Below, one piece after another: positions 34,691 through 43,974 of a stretch of DNA of 64,000 nucleotides. Position numbers and translations under genes: made by a program. Each line of letters opens with the position of its first letter. The first letter of the stretch is position 1. This DNA comes from CAWDMC01 sp963803295 (GTDB lineage Bacteria; Acidobacteriota; Terriglobia; UBA7540), in assembly GCA_963803295.1 (NCBI GenBank), contig CAWDMC010000012.1, positions 124,001 to 188,000 of the forward strand, read 5' to 3'. Under the pieces are notes generated by a model. The model was given only the letters and a program-made list of their open reading frames with translations, was not told the origin of the DNA and searched no databases.

Positions 34691-35022
34691 CAGATCTTCT
34701 CCTTTTGGGTTGCAGCCGATCTTGGGTGGAGTTTGCGACCGCCCGACGCGACTTGCAGCTTTAGCGCGTCACGGTCATCGAAAGGCCAGTGTGTTGGATG
34801 CTGTGGAGCGCCACGTCGTCGCACAGATTGGGTTCAGGCAATTCCCGAGGACGAAAGACTCAGGGTAACAAGCAGCTGTCGCCATGGCCTGATGGCCGAT
34901 CCGTCACCAGCAATCAGAGGCGCCGCGCCACCAAAACCCCTTGAATTGTGAAGAAAACCTGCAAGAAGTGTTAGGCTCAACGTTCTACGAGAGGAACAAC
35001 AGGTTCCCGAAGGAGATTCACC
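34691..35022. other. Intergenic region
   Basis: Divergent spacer between the small secreted protein and the DUF4139 gene. No gene, RNA or repeat was recognised. The ribosome site GAAGGAGATTCACC of the next gene lies at the right end. Confidence 0.5.
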
Positions 35023-36507
35023 GTGACTTGTTCAACTTATGCTTTCCGCTCATGGTCCCCACATGTCCCCGCTTTTCTGTTCGTCGCAAGCCTGACGATG
35101 GCTCCCTTAGGCTTGTCTGGCCAGGGGTCTTCCGGCCTCGCCGCTGCCACTTCCACCGAGGCCGATCAGAAGCAAGTGGCAGTGACCGTCTATAACTCGA
35201 ACACGGCCCTGGTACGGGATGTCCGGCGCGTCACTCTGCCTGCCGGGCAGGTGGACCTGCGTTTTGGGGACATTGCCGCCTCTGTGAATCCTGCCACCGT
35301 CCACATCGTCTCACTGACCGCCCCCAAAGAACTGACGGTCCTCGAGCAGAATTACGAATACGACCTGCTGAGCCCGCAGAAGCTCCTCGACAAGTACGTG
35401 GGCAAGGAAGTCACCTTGGTGCGCCTGCATACCGAAAACAACTCAACCCGGGAGGAGTCGGTTAAGGCGCTCCTGCTGGCCAATAATGAGAGCGGACCCG
35501 TGTGGCAGGTAGGCGGCGAGATCGTTACCGGCATGGGCGCCGATCGCTACATATTTCCTAAGTTACCCGCAAATCTTTACAGTAAGCCCACGCTCGTATG
35601 GCTACTTGATAATCAGCATCCGGGCGAACAGTCCGTGGAAGCCTCTTACCTTACCGGCAATATGAACTGGAGCGCGGATTACGTGCTGACCGTAAATCCT
35701 GAAAACGCCTTGGGCGATTTGAACGCCTGGGTGACCGTCGTCAACAAGAGCGGCGCCGCCTACCGCAACGCGCTCTTGCAGCTTGTGGCGGGAGCGCTGA
35801 ACCGGGTCGAGCCGCCGCGGCCACGAGTAATGATGATGGAGTCTATGGGCGCGGCGAAGGCAGCGGCTCCGCAATTCAACCAGGAGGCTCTGTCCGAATA
35901 TCATCTCTATACGCTTTCGCGGCCGAGCACTCTCGAAGACAACGAGACCAAGCAGATCAGCCTCCTCGATGCGGCCGGCGCGCACATCGAGAAGCGTTTC
36001 GAGGTGGACGGGCAATACTTTTACTACCGCTCTCAGATGAATCCGGGTGCGCCTGTCCATGATAAGGTCCAGGTTCACTTGAAGTTCAAGAATTCAGCCG
36101 AGAACTCTCTCGGGGCGCCGCTGCCGGCCGGCACCGTTCGCGTCTATCAGGCTGACTCCAAGGGACGGGTCGAGTTCATCGGCGAGGATCACATCGACCA
36201 TACTCCCAAAGACGAGCAGCTCGATCTGCACATCGGCGACGCTTTTGACGTGGTGGAAGACCGCAAACAGACGGACTACCAGAAGCTGGGCTCAGACACT
36301 TATGAGATGGCCTATGAGATCACCCTGCGGAATCACAAACCTATGCCCATTACCGTCGAGGTGAACGAGCCGATCAACGGCGATTGGACCATGCTGAATT
36401 CGAGTTTCAAATACGAAAAGACCGCCGCCTTTGCCGCTCGATTTCAGGTGCCGGTTAATGCCAACGGCGAAGCGGTGCTTAAGTATCGGGTCCGGGTGAG
36501 GTGGTGA
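35023..36507 (+). CDS. Secreted DUF4139-like protein
   Basis: 494 residues with an N-terminal export signal; the GTG at 35023 has GAAGGAG upstream. The segment QKQVAVTVYNSNTALVRDVR opens an immunoglobulin-like first half, and the second half includes LEDNETKQISLLDAAGAHIE then HDKVQVHLKFKNSAENSLGA and PLPAGTVRVYQADSKGRVEF, which match DUF4139 in my recollection. Such proteins are secreted and otherwise uncharacterised. No cysteine-rich or catalytic motif is visible. The next gene, a glycosidase-like protein, follows by 48 bases on the same strand. Confidence 0.75.
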   Translation: MTCSTYAFRSWSPHVPAFLFVASLTMAPLGLSGQGSSGLAAATSTEADQKQVAVTVYNSNTALVRDVRRVTLPAGQVDLRFGDIAASVNPATVHIVSLTAPKELTVLEQNYEYDLLSPQKLLDKYVGKEVTLVRLHTENNSTREESVKALLLANNESGPVWQVGGEIVTGMGADRYIFPKLPANLYSKPTLVWLLDNQHPGEQSVEASYLTGNMNWSADYVLTVNPENALGDLNAWVTVVNKSGAAYRNALLQLVAGALNRVEPPRPRVMMMESMGAAKAAAPQFNQEALSEYHLYTLSRPSTLEDNETKQISLLDAAGAHIEKRFEVDGQYFYYRSQMNPGAPVHDKVQVHLKFKNSAENSLGAPLPAGTVRVYQADSKGRVEFIGEDHIDHTPKDEQLDLHIGDAFDVVEDRKQTDYQKLGSDTYEMAYEITLRNHKPMPITVEVNEPINGDWTMLNSSFKYEKTAAFAARFQVPVNANGEAVLKYRVRVRW

Positions 36508-36555
36508 GGAAGTCCATGGATTCTGGTTTCTGAGAATACCTTTGAGAATACCTTC

Positions 36556-38397
36556 ATGAACAAAAGGCTGCCGCTTTTCCTAACGATCCCGTACGTCTTT
36601 GCCGCCGGAGCGCTGGCCCTTGGCGGCGATTCACTGACCTATCAATCACCATTCCTACAGGTGGAGTTCGCTCGGGATCAGCCAGGCTTCGCCGCTCTAG
36701 CCGTGGACTCTCTGGGCAAGAACAAGCTCAATGTCGATGCCCTGATCCGGCCCGCCGCCTCGTCAAGCGGCTTCAGGGCGCGGAGGAGCGGTGGCCGAAT
36801 CGAGTATCGGACCAGCGGGGATACGACAGCCTCATGGATCTTCCAAGCCTCGGAAAAGCAAATCACGCTTCGGTCCTCGTACTCAGCGCATCATCCCGCC
36901 CCGCCGCTGGTGATGGATTTCGATCTCCGTCTCTGCCGGGCGACGCTTCTGGGACTCATCAACGGCGACGGGAGCATCCGCCTGCCCGCCTTGCTTCATC
37001 TTCCCGACCACGGGACGTTTCGGATCACCTCAACCACGGCGGGGAAATTGAGCCTCGGCTACGAGGTCTTACCGTATGCCGCAGGCAGGCCGAAAGAAAA
37101 GTTCGTGAGGATCTCTTTCCCAGCCGCTTCGCCGAGTCGATCTGAGGTTGAATACAAGCTCGAAGTCACGGCGATTTATCCCAAGGCGCCAGGATCGCAC
37201 TACGACGAGGACCCGCGTTTTGACGGCTTCCGCAGGAATTTCATCAACATGTTCCAGGTAAGTCCGCGCTTTCGGAGCCTGGCCAACAATAGCGCGAGCG
37301 ACGCCTGCGCCATCACAGTTTACGAGTACGCCGAAGTGGCTTTGCGGACGCCACCTCTGGCCCCGGGTCTCACCGCGCTTGATCTGGTGCGGCAAACACT
37401 GGACCGCTACCTCGGCGGAATGAAGGGATGCGGCATGAAAGGATACAACGGGGGGACGCCTGACGAGACGGGGTTCGATTTTCTCGATGCCTATCCTTCC
37501 TTGGTCATTGCCGGCGCCGACTATGCCCTGGGAAGTCACGACGAATCCTGGCTGAAGACCAATTATCCGGGCCTCCAGGCGTGGGCCACCAAGATGCTCG
37601 ATTTTGACCGTGACGGCGACGGGCTGCTGGAGTATCCCGAGACACGCGAGTCCGGCCCCTGGCCCTGGAACCATCCCGCCAACTGGTGGGACACTATTTG
37701 GTTCACCAACAAGGACGCCTATTCGAACGCGCTCGCCTACGATGCCTGCCGCAAGATGGCCAAGGTGGCCCGCCTCGCTGGAAAGCCGGAAGACGAGCGC
37801 TACTACGCGGATCGTGCCAACAGGTTGCGCGTTTCTTATGCGCCGACGTTCTACAATCCCGCAACGGGCGTCTTGGCCGGCTGGAAGGATACCAGCGGTA
37901 AACTGCATGACTATTTCTTCACCTTTGTAAACGGGATGGCCATTTCGCTTGGCTTGGTTCCGCGGCCACAGGCTGATAGCATCCTCGACCGTCTCCTGGC
38001 CAAGATGAACGAAGTGGGCTACACCCGCTTTGACCTGGGATTGCCGGGCAATTTGATCCCAGTGTGGAAAGCCGACTACGGTGACGGAGGCGTTGAATCC
38101 GGCGAGCCCCAGAAAGAGGACGGCTCCGATACGTTCCAGAATTACGAGAACGGTGGAGCTTCGGCCTGCTTCGTCTACTACACGATCGACGCGCTTTACC
38201 AACTCGGCCGGCGGCAGGATGGCGATCGAATTCTGTTCCCGGTGCTTGAGGCTTTTGAAGATGGCAAGTTTCAGGGCCGCGGCCCAAATGGCAAAACGTA
38301 CGATTGGAAAAGGTGGGATGGCACGCCCATGGGCTACGAAGGGTTGCTGGTGGACAATTACCTGACCCTGCTGGCTGTCCTCTCGCGAAAACCCTAG
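36556..38397 (+). CDS. Secreted six-hairpin glycosidase-like protein
   Basis: 613 residues. Signal peptide MNKRLPLFLTIPYVFAAGAL. After a beta-sandwich N-domain the chain becomes an (alpha/alpha)6 barrel: FLDAYPSLVIAGADYALGSH, DFDRDGDGLLEYPETRESGP with WPWNHPANWWDTIWFTNKDA, then ALAYDACRKMAKVARLAG and YENGGASACFVYYTIDAL. These are typical of GH63/GH116/GH15-like enzymes, where acid residues in the DGDGLLEYPE and WWDT areas would be catalytic. The family is not assigned. A long open frame on the opposite strand is a shadow. It probably acts on plant or microbial oligosaccharides in the periplasm. Confidence 0.7.
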   Translation: MNKRLPLFLTIPYVFAAGALALGGDSLTYQSPFLQVEFARDQPGFAALAVDSLGKNKLNVDALIRPAASSSGFRARRSGGRIEYRTSGDTTASWIFQASEKQITLRSSYSAHHPAPPLVMDFDLRLCRATLLGLINGDGSIRLPALLHLPDHGTFRITSTTAGKLSLGYEVLPYAAGRPKEKFVRISFPAASPSRSEVEYKLEVTAIYPKAPGSHYDEDPRFDGFRRNFINMFQVSPRFRSLANNSASDACAITVYEYAEVALRTPPLAPGLTALDLVRQTLDRYLGGMKGCGMKGYNGGTPDETGFDFLDAYPSLVIAGADYALGSHDESWLKTNYPGLQAWATKMLDFDRDGDGLLEYPETRESGPWPWNHPANWWDTIWFTNKDAYSNALAYDACRKMAKVARLAGKPEDERYYADRANRLRVSYAPTFYNPATGVLAGWKDTSGKLHDYFFTFVNGMAISLGLVPRPQADSILDRLLAKMNEVGYTRFDLGLPGNLIPVWKADYGDGGVESGEPQKEDGSDTFQNYENGGASACFVYYTIDALYQLGRRQDGDRILFPVLEAFEDGKFQGRGPNGKTYDWKRWDGTPMGYEGLLVDNYLTLLAVLSRKP

Positions 38398-38466
38398 CGA
38401 CGGAGGCGATATGACCAAGGTTCATCTGCTTTTCGGATTAGATGTCGGCTGTACCGCCGGAAGTTC

Positions 38467-38730
38467 CTAGACATAAGAAGTGGTTACCTGGACCAGCGTC
38501 GTGAAGACAGGAATGGTTTCATTCCCTTCGGGAATGGGTTCCTCGTGAGCTGCGAGGTTTTCAAGATGAAGCTCAATGGCTTCTCGGGCATTAGCGGTGG
38601 CCTTTTCAATCGTCGCGCCGTAGGAAACGCACCCAGGCAGCATCGGTACCAGAACCGTGTATCCTCCTTCCGACTCGAGAATCAGATTGATCTGGTACGA
38701 ATAGACTTTCTTCCTTTGCGCATTGGTCCA
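38467..38730 (-). pseudogene. HicB-like antitoxin, no start codon
   Basis: An open frame of 87 codons reads KVYSYQINLILESEGGYTVL and VPMLPGCVSYGATIEKATAN, then AREAIELHLENLAAHEEPIP, the HicB (UPF0150) fold with its LPGC turn. An in-frame TAA at 38731-38733 precedes it and no ATG/GTG/TTG lies between; the first Met is inside the domain. A nearby ATG is in another frame. Either the start has decayed or a frameshift lost it. HicB normally neutralises the HicA RNase, but no HicA gene is adjacent. Confidence 0.7.
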
Positions 38731-38819
38731 TTATGCTCGATTATGCTCGCGCTGCCGGAATTAGCAAGCGGGCTTAGTCAAGTGGGTTTAGTAGTATTGT
38801 TGCTTATGTCCCAGGCCTG

Positions 38820-38990
38820 TTATGCTAACTTTTGGCATTTCTCGATATAGAGCCTCATCGATTCGAGAATGCTGATTTTGACTTCTTCGATAGAACTCCC
38901 AATCCCATACACACCTGGAAAATCTTCGCTGTAGGCCCAGTATTTCCGGCCTTCGCGTTCCACGGTTATGGGATAGGTATACATTTCCAT
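38820..38990 (-). CDS. Second HicB-like antitoxin-type small protein
   Basis: 56 residues, ATG at 38990: MEMYTYPITVEREGRKYWAY, SEDFPGVYGIGSSIEEVKIS, ending ESMRLYIEKCQKLA. The FPGVYG turn and following helix match the HicB/UPF0150 fold, but the DNA-binding C-terminal part is absent. The same frame stays open upstream for another 31 codons (for example FRSETYAAEWISSLRKRIES) up to the IS630 insertion, with no start in that stretch. It may therefore be the 3' part of a longer gene cut by the element. No toxin gene is found. No ribosome site is seen before the ATG. Confidence 0.5.
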   Translation of the reverse strand: MEMYTYPITVEREGRKYWAYSEDFPGVYGIGSSIEEVKISILESMRLYIEKCQKLA

Positions 38991-39087
38991 GGCCCGATAC
39001 GTACCGAATTTACAATTACTCTCGATACGCTTTCGCAGCGAACTGATCCATTCCGCCGCGTAAGTCTCAGAACGGAAACGAACTCTA

Positions 39088-40203
39088 GTGATTAGTTGCG
39101 TAGATTAACGATAGTATTACGGAGCTGCGAGCCCTTAACCTCGCGCTTCCGCCACTTGAACGGCTTAGCATTTTGAGCATAGGCTGCGATGAAGGCCTCG
39201 ATAGCCTGACGCAGTTCGGCCGTGCTCTGGGTGCTCAGAGCGCGCAACGCCTTCCGCGATAAAAGGCCAAACCAGATTTCCACCTGATTCAACCAACTGG
39301 CTGAGGTGGAAGTGAAATGGAAATGAACGTTAGGATGCTCGGCCAACCAAGCGTCACATTTTTTGTGCGTGCCGTAGTTGTCCAGGATCACGTGCAACTC
39401 CTGGGCCGCTGCGGTCTCAGCCACCACTTGATCCATAAACTGCAAAAACTGCTCCCGCCGTTTGAGTTGGGTGAAGGCCGTCTGTACTGGTCCGGTCGCC
39501 ACCTGCAAAGCCGCGAAGAGGTTCAGCGTACCATGACGCTTGTAAGTACTCTTGTAAGCGCGCACGATCTTGCCACTGTCGGTCTGCACATAGCCAGTCT
39601 TACGTTCCAAGACCTGGATGCTGGGTTTTTCATCGACACAAATCACCAGCGCCTTTTCCGGCGGGTCGAGATACAAGCCCACGATGTCGGCGGCTTTGGC
39701 CGCGAACTGCTTGTCGGTGCTGACGCACCAAGAGCGTTGCCGCTGCAGGCAGATCCCCTGCTGGCGCAGAACCCGCCACACCGCATGCACCGAGCCCTGC
39801 AGCGCTGCCGCCACCGCCGGACCGTCCCAGTTCGCCTGGCCCGAGGGCGGAGGTTGTTCCAACAAGGCCAAGACCCGTTTGCGGAAGTCCTCGCCATAAA
39901 TCCGCCGAGCCCCAGGTCGCTTCCCATCACCCAACCCGGCCAAGCCCCCTTGCACAAAACGCTGCCGCCACTTGATGACGGTGTTAGGGCGAGTGTGGCA
40001 AGCGCGAGCGACCTCTTGCACCCGCTTGCCGGCCAAACAGCCCAGGATGATGCGGGCTCGTTCTACCATTTGCCGAGACTCGGTTCGGCTTCCAGCCAAC
40101 CGTTCCAGTTCTTCTTGGTCCCGAGGACCACAACTAATTGCAGGCGCATTCCTGCTCATGCCCGCCACTATACAATATATCGTATATCATTGCAACTAAG
40201 CAC
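39088..40203. mobile_element. IS630-family insertion sequence, complete
   Basis: Both ends are visible. The left end begins GTGATTAGTTGC at 39088. The right end, read inwards from 40203, begins GTGCTTAGTTGC. The 26-base terminal repeats match at about 20 positions, including a shared CGATA. TA dinucleotides at 39086-39087 and 40204-40205 are the expected TA target duplication. Length 1116 bases with one intact transposase frame, so the copy may be recent. Confidence 0.9.
39092..40168 (-). CDS. IS630-family DDE transposase
   Basis: 358 residues, GTG at 40168 or ATG at 40159. The N-terminus carries a helix-turn-helix (RVQEVARACHTRPNTVIKWR) and a second one with FRKRVLALLEQPP. The DDE catalytic core shows CVDEKPSIQVLER (first Asp), LHVILDNYGTHKKCD (second Asp) and SASWLNQVEIWFG (Glu). 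The frame is intact and ends four bases inside the left terminal repeat. It occupies nearly all of the element and carries out TA-targeted cut-and-paste transposition. Confidence 0.95.
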   Translation of the reverse strand: MAGMSRNAPAISCGPRDQEELERLAGSRTESRQMVERARIILGCLAGKRVQEVARACHTRPNTVIKWRQRFVQGGLAGLGDGKRPGARRIYGEDFRKRVLALLEQPPPSGQANWDGPAVAAALQGSVHAVWRVLRQQGICLQRQRSWCVSTDKQFAAKAADIVGLYLDPPEKALVICVDEKPSIQVLERKTGYVQTDSGKIVRAYKSTYKRHGTLNLFAALQVATGPVQTAFTQLKRREQFLQFMDQVVAETAAAQELHVILDNYGTHKKCDAWLAEHPNVHFHFTSTSASWLNQVEIWFGLLSRKALRALSTQSTAELRQAIEAFIAAYAQNAKPFKWRKREVKGSQLRNTIVNLRN

Positions 40204-40469
40204 TAGTTCCCTGCGGTGCTACAGGTGGATAACCCGGGAAAGCTCAGCCTCAACCGTCCACATTCCGCAATGGGCGTTTTTCGTTCCAGATCCGGTTTCA
40301 GTGGCCTGCGGCAGGAGGCGTACGTGTAAGACGCATCCCTGATCGGCCCTTCACGTTCATGTGGACTGCGACCATTTCAACACCCATCCGCTTCCTTCGA
40401 TCAGGCTCTCCCCCCGCTGGTGATTACTAGGTTGTGTTAAGATCTTCGGTGCTTAAACCGCAGGTACAC

Positions 40470-41864
40470 ATGCGTTGCGTCATCGCCTCTTGTTTCCTGA
40501 TCATCGCGATCCTGTGCAGCCCGCCCTGGGCTGGGGCTCAGTTGCCGCCGCCGGCGGCGTCCCGCATTGATGCACTGGTTCAGAAGGTTTTGTCAGAAAC
40601 CAGCTCGCCTAGCGCGTCGATTGCCGCAGTTAAGGACGGTCGAATCGCGTACGTCAGGGCGTACGGGAACGCGCGGCTCAATCCTCCAACTCCTGCGCGT
40701 CCGGAGGCTCGGTATCCGATTGGTTCTATCAGCAAGCAGTTCATGGCCGTTTCCGTTTTGCTGCTGGCGCAGGAGGGCAAGCTCTCGCTGGACGAACACG
40801 TGTCGAAGTACTTGCCTTCGCTGACACGCGCGAGTGAGGTCACCATCCGCGAGCTGCTCTCGCATACCTCTGGGTACCAGGACTACTACCCGCTCGATTA
40901 CGTGGCGCCTTTCATGCAGCAACCGGTGACCGCGGATGGCATCCTTGACCGCTGGGCCAAGAAGGCTCTCGATTTTGATCCGGGCACTCAATGGCAGTAC
41001 AGCAATACGAACTACGTGGCTGCCGGGAGGATCGTGGAGATCGTCTCGGGGATGCCGGCGTTCGCGTTCCTCAAGTCGCGCATTCTGGATCCTCTGGGCA
41101 TGACCAGCGCCATCGATCTCGATTCGCAGACCCTATCGAGCTCTGACGCGGCAGGTTACACCCGGTTCGGGCCATCATCGCCACGTCCGGTCACGCCGGA
41201 GGCACGCGGTTGGCTGTATGCAGCCGGCGAGCTGGCGATGACCGCGCACGATCTGGCCGTCTGGGACCTGTCTCTGATGCAAGGCAGACTTCTGAAGCCC
41301 TCGTCGCTCGCACAGATGACTACGCAAGCGCGCTTGAAGAACGGCGCTCCCACCGATTATGGGCTTGGCGTCGGCATCCGAAACGATGATGGCCATCCCA
41401 AGCTTGTGCACGGCGGCGCCGTGTCCGGATTCCTGAGCGACAACGTCGTGTGGCTGGACCAGGGCGCCGCCGTAGCCGTGCTCACCAACCTCGACGGAAC
41501 TCATGCCGCGGCGTCAATCGCGGATCAGATCGGCGTCATTCTTCTCGAAGGTAAGGCGGACCCGGAAGCTCCGAATGCCCTCGCGGTGGCAAAACAGGTT
41601 TTCCGTGAACTGCAAGAAGGCCGGATTGACCGCGGATCGCTCACGCACGACGCCGACTCTTACTTCACGCCAGAAGTGCTGGCCCATGCGGCTACAGGAC
41701 TGAAACCGCTCGGCGCGCCGTCAGAGTTTGTGCAGACCCGATTCCAGCTTCGAGGCGGCATGAGCTATCGTCATTTCCGCATCCGCTTTGCCTCAGGCAT
41801 TACTCTGAATCTGAGTACTTTTTTCGCACCCGACGGGAAATTGGCTCAGTACCTTATCCAATAG
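40470..41864 (+). CDS. Secreted serine hydrolase, beta-lactamase (class C) fold
   Basis: 464 residues from the ATG at 40470, which has AGG nearby; a GTG-type longer frame begins at 40434. Signal peptide MRCVIASCFLIIAILC. The catalytic serine-lysine pair is in YPIGSISKQFMAV (SxxK), the tyrosine in WQYSNTNYVAAG (YxN), and the third motif is KLVHGGAVSGF. These define the penicillin-binding/beta-lactamase/esterase fold, whose members include D-aminopeptidases and esterases. A C-terminal about 100-residue domain (TGLKPLGAPSEFVQTRFQLR and onward) follows. It is more likely a peptidase or esterase than a true beta-lactamase. Confidence 0.86.
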   Translation: MRCVIASCFLIIAILCSPPWAGAQLPPPAASRIDALVQKVLSETSSPSASIAAVKDGRIAYVRAYGNARLNPPTPARPEARYPIGSISKQFMAVSVLLLAQEGKLSLDEHVSKYLPSLTRASEVTIRELLSHTSGYQDYYPLDYVAPFMQQPVTADGILDRWAKKALDFDPGTQWQYSNTNYVAAGRIVEIVSGMPAFAFLKSRILDPLGMTSAIDLDSQTLSSSDAAGYTRFGPSSPRPVTPEARGWLYAAGELAMTAHDLAVWDLSLMQGRLLKPSSLAQMTTQARLKNGAPTDYGLGVGIRNDDGHPKLVHGGAVSGFLSDNVVWLDQGAAVAVLTNLDGTHAAASIADQIGVILLEGKADPEAPNALAVAKQVFRELQEGRIDRGSLTHDADSYFTPEVLAHAATGLKPLGAPSEFVQTRFQLRGGMSYRHFRIRFASGITLNLSTFFAPDGKLAQYLIQ

Positions 41865-42055
41865 GGCGGTGCCAAATGCAAATCGCCAGCAGTGCCAGAT
41901 GACGACATCAGGCGCATCAGCACCAGCGCTGGCATTAGGTCGCACGCGACGCCCAGAGCGGCAAGCGTGAGGCCGCGGCGTACGAATATGCCCGTGAGTT
42001 CCCGGCGCTGCGCGCCAAGTAGGGCACCTGAGCCAGCCAGACGCTCATTTTCCAT
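41846..42055 (-). pseudogene. Remnant of ADOP-type FtsX permease
   Basis: A minus-strand segment reads GALLGAQRRELTGIFVRRGL then TLAALGVACDLMPALVLMRL-MSS, the characteristic last part of acidobacterial duplicated FtsX/MacB permeases (ALGAQRREVLGMFVRQGL, then TRLMSSLLFGV). Only about 50 residues remain, without the rest of the permease, so it is a relic of a decayed gene. Confidence 0.6.
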
Positions 42056-42156
42056 TCAGTTATCCAGAAAACGCTGATAGAGAATGAAGAGTCGCCTTCC
42101 CGTTCGCTGGGCACCACGCCGAGCACGTCGGCGACGTCCCTTTAGAGGAATGTTGC

Positions 42157-43974
42157 TCAGGTTTGCTTATGTTCCAGCTCGACCCATCGAGCATACAGCT
42201 TATCCACTCTCTCCTGGATCTCTTCGATCTGCGCACAGGTGACCTGAAGCTGCGGGGCGTCGCTCATGATCGCGGGATCTTCCAGCGTGGCACGCAGGAG
42301 GCCAAGCTCCCGTTCGGCCTCGGCGATTCTCATTTCCATGGCGGCAAATTCGCGAGCCTCCAGGTACGAGAGCTTTCTTTTTGCGGGCGCGGGCGGGGTG
42401 CCGAGGGGTGAGGAAGCTGAGCCTGGGGCCCGTCCGGGGACAGGCCGTGCCTCCTTTGTCTTCTGAGCGCGCTGCCAAACGTCCCATTGTGAATAGTCAC
42501 CGAACCGTTCCACCCCGCCCAGACCATCGAGGCCAATAACTACGGTCGATACCCGGTCCAGCATGAAGCGATCGTGCGTGACCAGCACCAAGGCTCCACG
42601 ATATTCCAGCAGGCTCTCTTCCAGGATTTCCAAGGTCGGGACATCCAAATCGTTGGTGGGTTCATCCAGCAACAAGACGTCCGCCGGTTGGAGCATGAGT
42701 TGGGCGATTAAGACGCGTGCTCGTTCACCTCCGGAAAGCCGGGCCACTGGTTGGTTCAGGTCATCTGCACTAAATAGGAATCTGGCCGCCCAAGAGGCAA
42801 CATGAATCACGCGCTCCTGATAAACTACCGAATCGCTATCCCGCGCCAGGGCGCGGCGTAAGGTGAGGTCAGGGTCGAGTTTGCGGTTCTGCTCGAAGTA
42901 CACGATCCTTAGCGCGTCAGCCCGATGGATCTTGCCGCCGGTGGGTTGGATTTCACCTCGCAGCAGGCGGAGCAGCGTGGTTTTACCGCTCCCATTCTGC
43001 CCCACCAGCCCCACTCGCATTCCCGACCTAACGATGAAATTCAGACCTTCGAACAGGGTGCGGGTACCAATGACGTGACTAACGGTTTCCAGCGCGATCA
43101 GCTGTTTCGTTTGCCGATCCGTGGCGGAGAAGTCAATTTTGGCGGTGGAGGTATGGCTCCGGGAGTTCAGGTCCGCCAGCTCGCCGATCATCTCGTGAGC
43201 TTTGTCGATACGCGCCTTGGCCTTGGTACGGCGGGCTCGGGGCCCCCGGCGCAGCCATTCCAGTTCCGTGTGCACGCGATTGGCCAGTGCATCCTGCCGC
43301 TTTCCCTGCGCCTCGAGGTACGCTTCCTTCGTCTCGAGAAACCTGCTGTAGTTTCCTTTGACCCGCAACACGCCATCTACATAGACGTGGTTGAGCTCGA
43401 CTATCTCGCTGGCAATGGTTTCAAGAAGGTAACGATCGTGACTTACCACGACGCAAGCGAACGCCGCGTTCTGAAGCAGGGATTCGAGCCAATCAATTCC
43501 GGCAAAGTCCAAGTGGTTGGTGGGCTCATCGAGAAGCAGAATGTCCGGCCGCTGCACCAGGCCCTCGGTAATCATAAGGCGTTTGCGCCAGCCACCCGAC
43601 AAGGCTGTGGTGGGAACTTCAAAGTCGATAAAGCCGGCGCGCCCCAGTGCCTCGGCTATGCGGGACGCCCGCTCCGACGGGGGCACTGCCGCCCGTACGA
43701 GTGCCTTCTCGACTACTGATCGGGCCGTCTCCCCAGAGGCGAATTCAGACACCTGTGCAACATAGCTGACCGTACCGCGCTTGCGCGTCGCAACCTCGCC
43801 GCGGTCAGGCTTTACGCGACCACAGAGAATCTCCAGAATAGTAGACTTGCCTGAACCGTTCGGTCCGATCAGGCCGATCCGATCGCCTTCCGATACGGTG
43901 AAGGAGACATTCTGAAATAGCGGTGTCATCCCGTATCGCTTCGATAGCCCTTGGGCATTGATGATGGGAGCCAA
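42157..43974 (-). CDS. ABC-F family ATPase, Uup-like
   Basis: 605 residues with two ABC ATPase domains and no membrane part. Domain 1: GLIGPNGSGKSTILEILCG, TTALSGGWRKRLMITEGLVQ, ILLLDEPTNHLDFAGIDWLE. Domain 2: GLVGQNGSGKTTLLRLLRGE, VARLSGGERARVLIAQLM, VLLLDEPTNDLDVPTLEILE. The linker between them and a C-terminal coiled-coil (RIAEAERELGLLRATLED then EIQERVDKLYARWVELEHKQ) point to the Uup group, which binds ribosomes or branched DNA. Start ATG at 43974. The gene stands alone. Confidence 0.9.
   Translation of the reverse strand: MAPIINAQGLSKRYGMTPLFQNVSFTVSEGDRIGLIGPNGSGKSTILEILCGRVKPDRGEVATRKRGTVSYVAQVSEFASGETARSVVEKALVRAAVPPSERASRIAEALGRAGFIDFEVPTTALSGGWRKRLMITEGLVQRPDILLLDEPTNHLDFAGIDWLESLLQNAAFACVVVSHDRYLLETIASEIVELNHVYVDGVLRVKGNYSRFLETKEAYLEAQGKRQDALANRVHTELEWLRRGPRARRTKAKARIDKAHEMIGELADLNSRSHTSTAKIDFSATDRQTKQLIALETVSHVIGTRTLFEGLNFIVRSGMRVGLVGQNGSGKTTLLRLLRGEIQPTGGKIHRADALRIVYFEQNRKLDPDLTLRRALARDSDSVVYQERVIHVASWAARFLFSADDLNQPVARLSGGERARVLIAQLMLQPADVLLLDEPTNDLDVPTLEILEESLLEYRGALVLVTHDRFMLDRVSTVVIGLDGLGGVERFGDYSQWDVWQRAQKTKEARPVPGRAPGSASSPLGTPPAPAKRKLSYLEAREFAAMEMRIAEAERELGLLRATLEDPAIMSDAPQLQVTCAQIEEIQERVDKLYARWVELEHKQT

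Noticed and set aside
37069..38418. 449-codon open frame antisense to the glycosidase-like gene
   Set aside because: The sense frame has signal peptide, fold motifs and a consistent start; the antisense frame has no domain. High-GC shadow.
40470..41864. Antibiotic-resistance beta-lactamase
   Set aside because: The SxxK/YxN motifs are shared with peptidases and esterases, and the extra C-terminal domain and HGG motif fit those better.
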